DNA of 34,030 bases from Actinomycetales bacterium (GTDB lineage Bacteria > Actinomycetota > Actinomycetes > Actinomycetales > Kineosporiaceae). The stretch covers positions 1 through 34,030 of the forward strand of contig JAAYAH010000221.1 of the NCBI GenBank assembly GCA_012719445.1, read 5' to 3'. The position numbers and the translations under genes are program-made. Positions 1 through 7,007 of the stretch are shown here, piece by piece. The notes below the pieces were generated by a model. The model did no database searches. It worked only from the letters and a program-made list of their open reading frames with translations, and was not told where the DNA came from. Each line of letters opens with the position of its first letter. Position 1 is the first letter of the stretch.

Positions 1-247
1 CCTCACGACCAGTGGGCGCACGGTCTGACAGTAGAGCTGCAACGCTCAGTCGAAGGGAGTGCTGACCCACCGGCCGCTACCGGAGCCGAGCCTTCCAGAA
101 CCAGCCCGACAACACCCATTAGTCGAGTCGACTCCATGCCGTGGCGCAGGAGCCGGGCGTGTCGCCGGCGGGTGCTTGGCGCGATGGCGGACTCCCACAT
201 CGGGGAGTGTTCGTTCGACACTTCCCACCTCAGGTCCACGTGTGACG
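1..247. other. Left-edge stretch with no supported gene
   Basis: No reading frame here looks like a real protein: those present are rich in Arg and Pro, have no recognisable motif and no convincing ribosome binding site. The stretch lies downstream of the minus-strand cbiMN pair and of its putative terminator. A gene beginning outside the window cannot be excluded. Confidence 0.5.
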
Positions 248-282
248 GGCACGGTGTGTGATCCGCGTGCCGTCACCGTGCC
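248..282 (-). terminator. Hairpin after the cbiMN pair
   Basis: GGCACGGTG at 248-256 and CACCGTGCC at 274-282 form a perfect 9-bp stem with a 17-nt loop. It begins 19 nt past the stop codon of the CbiN-like gene on the minus strand. There is no clear U tract, which is common for actinobacterial terminators. The call rests on stem quality and position only. Confidence 0.55.
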
Positions 283-300
283 GATGCCGTGTTCGTGGCC

Positions 301-651
301 CTATGTACCGGTGTCCGTGGGGACGGTCTCGGGGATGGGTGTGGTGTCAGGTGTCGGGGAGTCGTTCCGGCGCAGGAGGAGGAAGAGCCCTCCGGCCAGG
401 GTGAGGGTGAGTCCGACGCCGGCAACTCCGGCGATACCGCCGGCCAGTCGGGCGTCGTCCACACCGTGGGTGCCGTAGTCGGCGAAGGGTGAGCTGGCGA
501 GGTCGTGGGCCTGGGCGGTGTCCTCGAAGCCCTTGTCGGCGGCGACCTTCTCCAGGCCGTCGGGGGAGCTGCTGGCGTAGTAGCTGCCGATGCCGGCGAT
601 GGCCAGGCACACCAGGAGCCCGACGAGAAGGAAGGCGCGGTTGCGGGTCAT
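301..651 (-). CDS. CbiN-like PDGLE-domain subunit of Ni/Co ECF transporter
   Basis: A 116-residue membrane protein, probably the small accessory subunit that works with CbiM in cobalt or nickel uptake. Residues 5-24 form a first membrane segment. The family signature SPDGLEKVAADKGF follows at about 29-42 in the extracytoplasmic loop, and a second hydrophobic segment runs at about 70-93 before a polar Pro/Thr tail. The ATG at 651 overlaps the cbiM stop by 4 bp (ATGA), so the two are probably translationally coupled. No CbiQ or CbiO (T component and ATPase) lies next to it. Family knowledge says CbiMN pairs can transport at a low level without them, or share ATPases encoded elsewhere. Whether the metal is nickel or cobalt cannot be read from the sequence; the nickel-related neighbours favour nickel. 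Confidence 0.85.
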   Translation of the reverse strand: MTRNRAFLLVGLLVCLAIAGIGSYYASSSPDGLEKVAADKGFEDTAQAHDLASSPFADYGTHGVDDARLAGGIAGVAGVGLTLTLAGGLFLLLRRNDSPTPDTTPIPETVPTDTGT

Positions 652-1400
652 CGGGACGCCTCCCGGGGTGTGGCGTCCCGCACCGAGGCTCCGGGACCGG
701 ACACCGAGTGGGTGGGTTGGGATACCGGCGGCTCGGTGAGCCGGAGCGGTGGTCGCAGGTGAGTCGCCCCGTGGACGAGGTCGGGTCTGGTCGCCATGAC
801 GGATCCGACGGTCAGCGCCGTGATGAGGGCCTCGCCGATCCCGATGAGCAGGTGGACCGAGCCCATGGCCGCGAACACGGTGCCGACCGGCACCGAGGAG
901 GTCCCGCCCAGGGCGTAGAAGGCGACGAAACCCGTGGCGGCGGCGGGAACGGACACGAACGCCGCGACCGTCGTGGCCACCATGACTCCGGTGCGGTTGG
1001 ACGGCAGCAGTGCCCGCAGGCCGAGGAAGGCCAGGTACCCCACGCCCAGGCCGATGACGGCCATGTTGGTGATGTTGATACCGAGAGCGGTGAGGCCACC
1101 GTCGGCGAAGACCACACCCTGGACGAGGAGGACCACCGACAGGCACAACACCCCCGTCCACGGCCCGACCAGGACCGCGGCCAGCACCGCCCCCAGCAGG
1201 TGGCCGCTGGTGCCCGCGGCGACGGGGAAGTTCATCATCTGCACGGCGAAGACGAACACCGCGACGAGCCCGGCCAGCGGGGCGGTGCGCTCGTTGAGCT
1301 CGCGGCGCGCGCCCCGCAGGCTGACCGCGATGGCACCTGTCGCCACGGCGTAGCCGCCGATGGAGGTGGGAATGTCGATGAAGCCGTCGGGAACGTGCAC
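648..1400 (-). CDS. cbiM: CbiM-type Ni/Co ECF transporter substrate-binding membrane protein
   Basis: A 250-residue multi-spanning membrane protein of the CbiM/NikM family, the S component that binds Co2+ or Ni2+. The mature N-terminus MHVPDGFID is the family's metal-chelating amino end, where the amine and His2 bind the ion. A second conserved His lies in AGTSGHLLGA (about residues 63-72). Six or so hydrophobic helices follow. The GTG start at 1400 is fixed by the MHVPDGF signature and by a perfect AGGAGG seven bases upstream. It forms an operon with the CbiN-like gene and has a Fur-type palindrome 45 nt upstream of the start. No cobalamin biosynthesis gene is adjacent, which together with hypAB favours nickel as the substrate; this last point is inference. 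Confidence 0.92.
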   Translation of the reverse strand: MHVPDGFIDIPTSIGGYAVATGAIAVSLRGARRELNERTAPLAGLVAVFVFAVQMMNFPVAAGTSGHLLGAVLAAVLVGPWTGVLCLSVVLLVQGVVFADGGLTALGINITNMAVIGLGVGYLAFLGLRALLPSNRTGVMVATTVAAFVSVPAAATGFVAFYALGGTSSVPVGTVFAAMGSVHLLIGIGEALITALTVGSVMATRPDLVHGATHLRPPLRLTEPPVSQPTHSVSGPGASVRDATPREASR

Positions 1401-1700
1401 GGTCGTGCCTCCTGCCTCTGCCCGTTGATCCCACCCTCTCGTAACTGCGACTCATTCGCAACAAGCCCGAAATGGTGCCCGGCCTCCTTCGTGCCGGAGG
1501 ACGGCGGGCGCGTGGCTGGCAGCGCTGCACCGGTCGGGCGCGGGGTGGGTTGTCCTCGGGTATGGGAGAAGCCGGGTTCTCGGCGTCCCTCGTCGGGTGG
1601 AGCCGGGTGATGACGGTTCGTGGGCGGGTGGCCGCCCGGACCGCCGTGGCTCGTGGTGACGCATGCCCTCTCGTCGACGGTCGGAGGCGCCTGTCGACGG
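1401..1700. other. Intergenic region upstream of cbiM
   Basis: This 300-bp stretch separates the cbiM start from the stop of the sulfite-oxidase-like gene; both genes are on the minus strand. It holds the Fur-type palindrome at 1445-1461 and the cbiM ribosome binding site. No gene is supported. The 44 nt between palindrome and start codon are too short for a cobalamin riboswitch. Confidence 0.6.
1445..1461 (-). promoter_or_regulatory. Fur/Nur-type operator before cbiMN
   Basis: On the plus strand this reads CTGCGA-CTCAT-TCGCAA, a near-perfect inverted repeat with a 5-nt spacer; on the cbiM strand it is TTGCGA-N5-TCGCAG. It lies 45 nt upstream of the cbiM start. Four more sites with the same half-sites occur in this window, all upstream of metal-related genes. 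The pattern matches my recollection of the Streptomyces Nur box (TTGCAA-N5-TTGCAA type). Binding by the Fur-like protein encoded at 2611 is inferred. Confidence 0.7.
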
Positions 1701-2372
1701 TCAGGGTTCCTGGTAGGAGTAGCGCTCCTGGTTCCAGCACTCCCCGTGCAGGTGGTAGCCGCGTTCCTCCCAGAAGCCGCGGCGGGGTGAGGTGAGGTAC
1801 TCCCAGCCGCGGAACCACTTGGGGCCCTTCCAGCTGTAGAGGTGGGGGACGACGAGCCGGACGGGGTGACCGTGCTCGGGGGTCAGTTCCCGCCCGTCGA
1901 GGTGGGTGGCCAGCAGGGTGCGGGGGGAGGCGAGGTCCTCCAGGCCGATGGTGGCGCTGTAGCCGTACTCGGCGTAGACGAGGACGTGGGTGACGTCCTC
2001 GGCCGGGGGGAACCGGTCGATGACCTCGCGGGCCGCGACACCCTCCCAGACGTTGTCGAGCACGCTCCAGCCCTGGCCGCAGTGCAGATCGGCGACGACG
2101 CGGGTCCGTGGCAGGGTATCCAGCTCACCGAGGGTGAGCGTATGGGCCTCGGTCAGGGACAGGTCCCGGACGGCGCCGACCTCGTTGGAGGTGTGCCCCC
2201 AGAACCGTATCCACCAGGCGTCGCGGTCACGGACCTTGGGCACGGGGCCGTAGTGCATGACGGGCAGGTGCTCGCGGCGCTGCTGTCCCGGCGGCAGAAC
2301 CCGCTCCAGGTACCCGTCGCCCGAGGTGCGGTCGCGATCCGGACGGTCGCCGTCCGGGGCCTGCTCGCCCAT
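1701..2372 (-). CDS. Sulfite-oxidase-like molybdopterin oxidoreductase
   Basis: A 223-residue protein of the oxidoreductase molybdopterin-binding (SUOX/YedY-like) family. The fold core includes HLPVMHYGPVP (about 35-45), the WWIRFWG strand, and ADLHCGQGWSVLDNVWEG (about 94-111), whose Cys98 is the expected molybdenum ligand. Conserved VYAEYGYS, GHPVRLVVPHLYSWKGPKW and a C-terminal GFWEERGYH segment follow. There is no signal peptide or Tat motif and no haem domain, so it is probably a cytoplasmic single-domain enzyme of unknown substrate. The ATG at 2372 is preferred because GGAGGG lies six bases before it; an upstream GTG at 2405 lacks this. It is divergent from the Fur-like gene, but the operator there lies nearer that gene. 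Confidence 0.88.
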   Translation of the reverse strand: MGEQAPDGDRPDRDRTSGDGYLERVLPPGQQRREHLPVMHYGPVPKVRDRDAWWIRFWGHTSNEVGAVRDLSLTEAHTLTLGELDTLPRTRVVADLHCGQGWSVLDNVWEGVAAREVIDRFPPAEDVTHVLVYAEYGYSATIGLEDLASPRTLLATHLDGRELTPEHGHPVRLVVPHLYSWKGPKWFRGWEYLTSPRRGFWEERGYHLHGECWNQERYSYQEP

Positions 2373-2551
2373 GTGATCCCTCCGTCGATCGGCTGGCGCC
2401 ACCACCTGTCCATCCCTGCGACACCTCAGGCACCGGGCCTGGGATCCGGGCCAGTGGGCTGGGATGATCGAGTGGGCTCGGAGTTCTCAGCCCCCGGTTG
2501 CCTGCTCCGAGCTGTCCATGGGGCGCACGGAGCGCATTGCCGGGATGCTTA

Positions 2552-2568
2552 TCGCGACGATGTCGCAG
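2552..2568 (+). promoter_or_regulatory. Fur/Nur-type operator before the Fur-family gene
   Basis: TCGCGA-CGATG-TCGCAG contains the perfect inverted repeat GCGAC-GAT-GTCGC. It lies 42 nt upstream of the chosen GTG start of the Fur-like gene, as expected for autoregulation. The flanking TTA on the left and the half-site sequences match the sites before sod and hypA. Confidence 0.7.
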
Positions 2569-2610
2569 CGATGCTACTGGTGTCGCGCGAGGTGGATCGG
2601 TGGGTGGGTG

Positions 2611-3048
2611 GTGACAGAGGAGTCGCTGGTCGAGGACGTCGCCCACAGGCTGCGGGCCCGGGGCGAGCGGATGACCCGCCCCCGCCGGGCGGTGCTACGG
2701 GCGCTGGCCGCCCACGGCACCCACGTGTGCGCCGAGGACGTCCTGGCCGAGGTGACCCGGCTGGACCCGGGCGTACACCGGGCGAGTGTGTACCGGGCGC
2801 TGGAGGCGCTGTCCGGCGCCGGGATCGTCCAACACGTGCACGTCGGGCACGGCGGGACCGCCTACCACCTGCGCACCGGCGACCGGGAGCACGTCCACGC
2901 CCAGTGCCGCTCCTGCGGGGCGGTGATCGACCTGCCCGACGACGCGCTGGACGGCGTCGCGGCGAGGCTGGAGGCCGACCACGGCTTCGCCATGGATCCC
3001 GGGCACGTCGCCCTGTCCGGTACCTGTACCCGCTGCCGGGCCCGCTGA
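2611..3048 (+). CDS. Fur-family metalloregulator (Nur-, Zur- or Fur-like)
   Basis: A 145-residue DNA-binding repressor of the Fur superfamily. The winged helix runs from about 5 to 80, with MTRPRRAVLRAL and the recognition helix VHRASVYRALEALSGAGIV. The dimerisation domain carries the family metal motif GDREHVHAQCRSCG (about 90-105). A structural zinc site is visible as CRSC plus the C-terminal CTRC. Fur proper usually has a longer His run before the Cys; here it is H-x-H. The GTG at 2611 is chosen because homologous sequence begins there; another GTG sits at 2608, and the ribosome binding site (GAGGTGG, about 15 nt upstream) is weak. The palindrome upstream and its repeats before cbiM, sod, tsaD and hypA make this the likely local regulator. 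Assignment as Nur is inference from neighbours and box sequence. Confidence 0.9.
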   Translation: MTEESLVEDVAHRLRARGERMTRPRRAVLRALAAHGTHVCAEDVLAEVTRLDPGVHRASVYRALEALSGAGIVQHVHVGHGGTAYHLRTGDREHVHAQCRSCGAVIDLPDDALDGVAARLEADHGFAMDPGHVALSGTCTRCRAR

Positions 3049-3220
3049 CCGAGCATCACCCGAGCGATCCTCCAGCCCCGTTGCCACGCCGGAACGACCA
3101 TCATCCCGGCGTACCCGGGCACAGGGGTGCCCGTGTCGACACCGGCCACCTGACCGACCATCTGCGGCGATGAACCCAGGCCGCGGCCCGCGGGGCTACG
3201 GGCGGTGTTCCCGGACGGCG

Positions 3221-3244
3221 TATCGCGACTCGTCGCAGTAATGT
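3221..3244 (+). promoter_or_regulatory. Fur/Nur-type operator with -10-like box before sod
   Basis: TCGCGA-CTCG-TCGCAG (3223-3238) repeats the cluster's palindrome with a 4-nt spacer, and TAATGT at 3239-3244 fits the actinobacterial TANNNT -10 pattern. A repressor bound here would cover the core promoter. The sod start codon lies 93 nt downstream. The same arrangement, TATCGCGAC then a -10-like box, recurs before hypA. Confidence 0.68.
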
Positions 3245-3331
3245 GCTGTGGGTCGGTTTCCGTCACACCGGATCGGGAGTCGTGGCGTCTCGTCGTGACC
3301 GCGTCCTGGACCCACCGTCGTGGAGGTGCTC

Positions 3332-3955
3332 ATGCCCGTGTACTCGTTGCCGGACCTGCCCTATGACTACGCCGCCCTGGAACCGGCGATCACCGGGGAG
3401 ATCCTCCAACTGCACCACGCCAAGCACCACGCGGCCTACGTCACCGGGGCGAACACGACCCTGGAACAGCTCGCCGAGGCCCGCGAGCACAACCAGTACG
3501 GCGGGTTGGTGGGACTGGAGAAGACCCTGGCCTTCCACATCTCCGGGCACGTGCTGCACAGCATCTTCTGGCGCAACCTGTCCCCCGAGGGCGGGGACCG
3601 TCCCGACGGGGAGCTCGCCGAGGCGATCAGCGGGCACTTCGGGTCCTTCGATGCCTTCGCCGCGCAGTTGAGCGCGGCGACGGTCTCGGTGCAGGGCTCG
3701 GGCTGGGGGGTGCTGGCCTGGGAACCCCTCGGGCGGCGCCTGGTCGTGGAGCAGGTCTATGACCATCACGGCAACGTCGGGATGGGCAGTGTCCCGCTGC
3801 TGGTCTTCGACGCGTGGGAACACGCCTACTACCTGCAGTACCGCAACGTCCGCCCCGACTACGTGGCCCGGTTGTGGGACCTGGTGTCCTGGGCCGACGT
3901 CCAGCACCGCTTCGCCCAGGCCCGCACCACGACGGCGCCGACGGTGACCGGGTGA
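3332..3955 (+). CDS. Fe/Mn-family superoxide dismutase
   Basis: A 207-residue cytoplasmic enzyme that dismutates superoxide to oxygen and hydrogen peroxide. The N-terminal helical domain has [12 protein letters not shown] and [11 protein letters not shown]; the C-terminal domain has [10 protein letters not shown] and the signature [15 protein letters not shown]. The expected metal ligands are a His of the LHHAKHH motif, His76, Asp160 and His164. The [14 protein letters not shown] segment resembles Streptomyces iron-type SodF more than Mn enzymes, but metal choice cannot be settled by eye. The ATG at 3332 has GGAGG five bases upstream. In Streptomyces, Nur with nickel represses sodF; the Nur-like palindrome here (3223-3238) would fit that scheme. 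No nickel SOD is in the window. Confidence 0.94.
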   Translation: MPVYSLPDLPYDYAALEPAITGEILQLHHAKHHAAYVTGANTTLEQLAEAREHNQYGGLVGLEKTLAFHISGHVLHSIFWRNLSPEGGDRPDGELAEAISGHFGSFDAFAAQLSAATVSVQGSGWGVLAWEPLGRRLVVEQVYDHHGNVGMGSVPLLVFDAWEHAYYLQYRNVRPDYVARLWDLVSWADVQHRFAQARTTTAPTVTG

Positions 3956-3957
3956 GC

Positions 3958-4242
3958 ATGAGCGCCCCCGGCCGCGAGGACGCCGCGCCGTTTCCCGACG
4001 CGCAGACCATGGCAGCCGCGGCCCGCACGGCGGTGGGGGTCGTCCTCGCGCACCGGCACCGCGACACCGACGGGCTGCGGGCCCTGTTGGGTGACCTGCC
4101 CGACCCCGACACCCGGGCCACGGCCTTTCTGGTGGTGGCCGACCTGGCGTTGACCCTGCTGGCCCAGGCCACCGGGCAGACGCTGGAGGACTGCGCCCAG
4201 CGCCTCAGCCTCGCCATCGCCCAGGGATGTCAACAGCCATGA
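3958..4242 (+). CDS. Small helical protein of unknown function between sod and def
   Basis: A 94-residue protein with no recognised domain. It is Ala/Leu/Asp-rich and looks all-helical, with a hydrophobic stretch AFLVVADLALTLLAQATG at about 58-75 that is probably a core helix rather than a membrane segment. A GTG at 3952 overlaps the sod stop by 4 bp (GTGA) and adds two residues; either start implies coupling to sod. Its stop overlaps an ATG and it ends 17 nt before def. It is therefore probably co-transcribed as sod-this gene-def. Its position suggests a role linked to the metalloenzymes around it, but nothing in the sequence shows which. Confidence 0.7.
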   Translation: MSAPGREDAAPFPDAQTMAAAARTAVGVVLAHRHRDTDGLRALLGDLPDPDTRATAFLVVADLALTLLAQATGQTLEDCAQRLSLAIAQGCQQP

Positions 4243-4273
4243 GCGGCACGGACCCCACGTGAGTGGCACGGAC
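4240..4273 (+). repeat. Imperfect direct repeat at the def start
   Basis: TGAGCGGCACGGACC (4240-4254) is repeated as TGAGTGGCACGGACC (4260-4274 region), the second copy forming the first codons of def. The first copy also has an ATG in front of it that reads into a TGA after seven codons. It may be a small duplication that displaced the original def start and ribosome binding site. Confidence 0.45.
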
Positions 4274-4789
4274 CGCGGCTGGCTGCTGCCGGCCGACCGG
4301 CGCGCGGTGCGCACCCTGGGCGACCCGGTCCTGCGAACGCCCGCTGCGGTGGTGACCCGCTTCGACGCCCACCTGCCGGGCCTGGCACGGCGGATGTTCG
4401 CGGTGATGCGCTCAGCCGGTGGGGTCGGCCTGGCCGCCAACCAGATCGGCGTGAGCCTGGCGGTGTTCGTTCTGGACTGCGCCGGGATCACCGCGGCAGT
4501 GGTCAATCCCGTTCTGGTCGTGGAGGACCCGGTCCTCGTCGAGGCGGTCGAGGGCTGCCTGTCGGTGCCCGGACATTCCTACCCCACGCCCCGCCCGCGG
4601 ACAGTGACCGTGACCGGATTCGACCCCGACGGAGCGCCGCTGCGACTTCACGGCACCGGGCTGCTGGCCCGGTGCCTGCACCACGAGGTCGACCACCTCA
4701 CCGGGCGGGTCTACCTCGACCGGCTGACCGGCGCCGTCGCCGACCGTGCCCGGATCGAGACCACATCCAGGCCGTCGGCGGCCCGGTGA
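4259..4789 (+). CDS. def: Peptide deformylase
   Basis: A 176-residue enzyme that removes the formyl group from the N-terminal Met of new proteins. All three family motifs are intact: GVGLAANQ (55-62), EGCLS around Cys100, and HEVDH (142-146), with Cys100, His142 and His146 as the metal ligands. The native metal is usually Fe2+, and the family is known to be active with Ni2+ or Co2+. The GTG at 4259 has a poor ribosome binding site, so translation may be coupled to the gene before it. The 3' end overlaps the convergent unknown gene by 79 bp. Its place beside sod, away from the usual def-fmt locus, suggests a second, condition-specific copy; that needs the rest of the genome to confirm. Confidence 0.94.
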   Translation: MSGTDRGWLLPADRRAVRTLGDPVLRTPAAVVTRFDAHLPGLARRMFAVMRSAGGVGLAANQIGVSLAVFVLDCAGITAAVVNPVLVVEDPVLVEAVEGCLSVPGHSYPTPRPRTVTVTGFDPDGAPLRLHGTGLLARCLHHEVDHLTGRVYLDRLTGAVADRARIETTSRPSAAR

Positions 4790-5256
4790 GCCCGGTCGTG
4801 GATCCCGGTCGGCATCCCCACTGCAGATCTCTCGACGGCGTCCCACACCTCGGGGCGCCGGCTGGTCCTGACCGCCTCGGCGATCCCCGGATCGCGGTGG
4901 AGCAGGTCGGCCAGGTGCCGCACCGCGTGCGCGGCCACGTGATGGGAGTGCAGACCCGGCGGGGACGGTCGCAGCGGGTCCCCCGAACACACCACCGCCG
5001 GAGCCGACAGGTCCACGGCCCCCGCGGCCGGGTCCGGATCGGGCACGGCCGCATAGGTCAGCACCACCCGAGCGTCGTCCTCACAGCGCCACGACGTCGA
5101 GTGCACCACCTCGACCTCGGGCCCGGCCACCGCCAGCGCCACCCGATCAGGCCTCTCCTGCCGTCCCAACGTGTGCCGGCGCACCCGGTGACACAGAACG
5201 CCCCCCGACCGCACCCCGAGGAACACGACCTCCACGTCCACCCACCGTGGTGACAC
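4711..5256 (-). CDS. Conserved protein of unknown function, divergent from tsaD
   Basis: A 181-residue protein without a recognised domain. It begins VSPRWVDVEVVFLGVR, continues with HRVRRHTLGRQERPDRVALAV and HSTSWRCEDDARVVLTYAAV (about residues 67-86), and has a later GLHSHHVAAHAVRHLADLL segment rich in His. It looks soluble. I recall similar sequences in other actinobacteria but no function. The GTG at 5256 is chosen because GGGGAGG lies four bases before it. The palindrome at 5281-5297 sits 25 nt upstream and is shared with tsaD, so the gene is probably part of the same metal-responsive set. Its last 79 bp overlap def tail-to-tail, which is unusual but leaves both proteins intact. Confidence 0.7.
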   Translation of the reverse strand: MSPRWVDVEVVFLGVRSGGVLCHRVRRHTLGRQERPDRVALAVAGPEVEVVHSTSWRCEDDARVVLTYAAVPDPDPAAGAVDLSAPAVVCSGDPLRPSPPGLHSHHVAAHAVRHLADLLHRDPGIAEAVRTSRRPEVWDAVERSAVGMPTGIHDRAHRAADGLDVVSIRARSATAPVSRSR

Positions 5257-5278
5257 CCGACCTCCCCACCGCCCCGAC

Positions 5279-5299
5279 TGTTGCGACACGGTAGCAACA
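5279..5299. promoter_or_regulatory. Fur/Nur-type operator shared by tsaD and the divergent gene
   Basis: TTGCGA-CACGG-TAGCAA (5281-5297) lies in the outer inverted repeat TGTTGC-N9-GCAACA (5279-5299), the most complete palindrome of the five. It stands 22 nt upstream of the minus-strand gene start (beyond its ribosome binding site) and 70 nt upstream of the tsaD ATG, so one site could control both directions. Confidence 0.7.
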
Positions 5300-5366
5300 A
5301 GCAGGACGTAGCTCGACCGGGCACGAAGACCCTCCATCACCTTCATCGACCCCGGAGACACCGACC

Positions 5367-6506
5367 ATGGCACTGGTGCTGGGTATCGAGACCTCCTGCG
5401 ACGAGACCGGCGTCGGCCTGGTCCGCGACGGGGTCCTGCTCGGGGAGGGACTTGGCTCCAGCCTTGCCGAACACGCGCCCTTCGGCGGGGTCGTCCCGGA
5501 GATCGCCGCCCGCGCCCACCTCGACGCGATGGTCCCTGCCCTGACCCGTGCCCTGGACACCGCCGGGGTGAGCCTCGCCGAGGTCGACGCCGTCGCGGTC
5601 ACCGCCGGACCGGGCCTTGCCACCGCCGTCCAGGTCGGGCTGGCCGCCGGCAAGGCCCTGGCCCTGGCCCTGGGCATTCCCCTGTACGGGGTGCACCACC
5701 TGGCCGCCCACGCCGCGGCCGACACCCTCGACCACGGGCCCCTGCCCGAACGCAGCGTCGCGCTGGTCGTCTCCGGCGGCCACACCAGCCTGCTGCTGCT
5801 CGGCGACCTGGTCCGTGACCCGATCACCCACCTCGGCGACACCCGCGACGACGCCGCGGGAGAGGCCTTCGACAAGGTCGCCCGCATCCTCGGCCTGCCC
5901 TACCCCGGCGGGCCCGCCATCGACCGCGCCGCCCGCGACGGCAACCCCGCCGCGGTGACCTTCCCCCGCCCGCTGACCCGCCCCACCGACCCCCGCTACG
6001 CCTTCTCCTTCTCCGGGCTGAAGACCGCGGTGGCCCGCCACGTCGAGCACCACCTCGACCGCCACGGCCCGGAGACCCTTCCGGTGGCCGATCTCGCGGC
6101 CTCCTTCCAGGAGGCCGCCGTGGAGGTCCTCACCCGCAAGGCCATCGCCGCCTGCACCGACCACGAGGTGACCACCCTGCTCGTCGTCGGCGGCGTCGCG
6201 GCCAACCAGCGCCTGCGCACCCAGGCCGCCCGGCGCTGCGCCGAGGCCGGGATCACCCTGCGCATCCCCCCGCCCCGACTGTGCACCGACAACGGCGCCA
6301 TGACCGCCGCCCTGGGGGACCTGCTGTACCGCGCCGGCGCCACCCCCCACGGCCTCGGCCTCGCGGCAGACCCCGGCGCGCCCCTGACCACCGCCCTGAT
6401 CGACACGGACACCGGCGCACCGCACACCGCCACCCCGCCCACCGTGGCATCGACCGGTGGATCATCCGCCACACCCCCATCCTGCTATCGCGACCAGCCG
6501 CAATAA
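5367..6506 (+). CDS. tsaD: TsaD/Kae1/Gcp-family tRNA t6A synthase subunit
   Basis: A 379-residue ASKHA-fold protein of the TsaD family, which transfers threonylcarbamoyl to A37 of ANN-decoding tRNAs together with TsaB and TsaE. Visible motifs are [15 protein letters not shown] (4-18), the metal site HHLAAH (His111, His115), [52 protein letters not shown] and [10 protein letters not shown] with the third metal ligand Asp. The catalytic core is intact; the last 35 or so residues are a low-complexity Thr/Pro/Ala tail beyond the usual length of about 340. The TAA stop lies inside the promoter of hypA: the codons for RDQPQ double as the hypA operator. Housekeeping tsaD normally sits with tsaE, tsaB and rimI; their absence here suggests a second copy. 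Confidence 0.92.
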   Translation: MALVLGIETSCDETGVGLVRDGVLLGEGLGSSLAEHAPFGGVVPEIAARAHLDAMVPALTRALDTAGVSLAEVDAVAVTAGPGLATAVQVGLAAGKALALALGIPLYGVHHLAAHAAADTLDHGPLPERSVALVVSGGHTSLLLLGDLVRDPITHLGDTRDDAAGEAFDKVARILGLPYPGGPAIDRAARDGNPAAVTFPRPLTRPTDPRYAFSFSGLKTAVARHVEHHLDRHGPETLPVADLAASFQEAAVEVLTRKAIAACTDHEVTTLLVVGGVAANQRLRTQAARRCAEAGITLRIPPPRLCTDNGAMTAALGDLLYRAGATPHGLGLAADPGAPLTTALIDTDTGAPHTATPPTVASTGGSSATPPSCYRDQPQ

Positions 6507-6509
6507 CAT
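6486..6509 (+). promoter_or_regulatory. Fur/Nur-type operator with -10-like box before hypAB
   Basis: TCGCGA-CCAG-CCGCAA (6488-6503) is followed directly by TAACAT (6504-6509), a TANNNT -10-like box, the same layout as before sod. It overlaps the last codons and stop of tsaD. The hypA GTG lies 121 nt downstream, leaving a leader of about 110 nt in which I see no gene. Confidence 0.66.
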
Positions 6510-6624
6510 GACTGGTGAGCACCCGTACTGCCTCCACGGAACCGACGTGAGATCCGGTTCAACGACCGCGACCACGTCATCACCCGCGGGGAGGGCAGGT
6601 CGACACACCCCAGGGAAGGCCACG

Positions 6625-7002
6625 GTGCACGAACTGTCCCTCTGCACCTCCGTCGCCGAGATCGTCACGCGCCACGCCGCGGGACGTCACGTCGTGGCCG
6701 TCCACCTCCAGGTGGGACAGCTCCGCCACGTCGTCCCCGAGACGCTGACCTTCTGCTGGGAGATCGCCACCCGGCAGACCCCGCTCGCCGAGGCGACCCT
6801 GGACATCGACCACGTCCCGGTGCGGATCGAGTGCCGCACCTGCCAGGCCCACCACATCCTGGACACCCCGCTGCTGCACTGCCCGACCTGCGCCGGCCAC
6901 GACCTCCACCTGGTGACCGGCCAGGAACTCCACGTCACCTCCATCGAGGTCGACGACACCCCCACCCCGCCGGACCACCCGGCCGCACAACCCCAGGAGT
7001 AG
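6625..7002 (+). CDS. hypA: HypA nickel metallochaperone
   Basis: A 125-residue protein of the HypA/HybF family that delivers Ni2+ to [NiFe]-hydrogenase precursors and in some bacteria to urease. The start is fixed by the obligatory N-terminus (M)HELSLC, whose His2 is the nickel ligand. The zinc domain shows CRTC at about 72-75 and CPTC at about 90-93. GGGAAGG lies five bases before the GTG start. The C-terminus has a short Asp/Pro-rich extension. It is followed after 5 nt by hypB. No hydrogenase or urease gene is visible, so the client is elsewhere in the genome or is one of the neighbouring metalloenzymes. The promoter carries the cluster's palindrome. Confidence 0.93.
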   Translation: MHELSLCTSVAEIVTRHAAGRHVVAVHLQVGQLRHVVPETLTFCWEIATRQTPLAEATLDIDHVPVRIECRTCQAHHILDTPLLHCPTCAGHDLHLVTGQELHVTSIEVDDTPTPPDHPAAQPQE

Positions 7003-7007
7003 CCGGA

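Noticed and set aside
1401-1445. Cobalamin riboswitch before cbiM
   Set aside because: The leader between operator and start codon is only about 44 nt and shows no B12-box-like sequence.
301-1818. One minus-strand gene of 505 codons
   Set aside because: Only its last 116 residues are protein-like (the CbiN-like gene); the rest is the shadow of cbiM in another frame.
5343-6425. Long minus-strand open frame across tsaD
   Set aside because: Gly/Gln/Val-rich antisense shadow with no motif; the plus strand encodes an intact TsaD.
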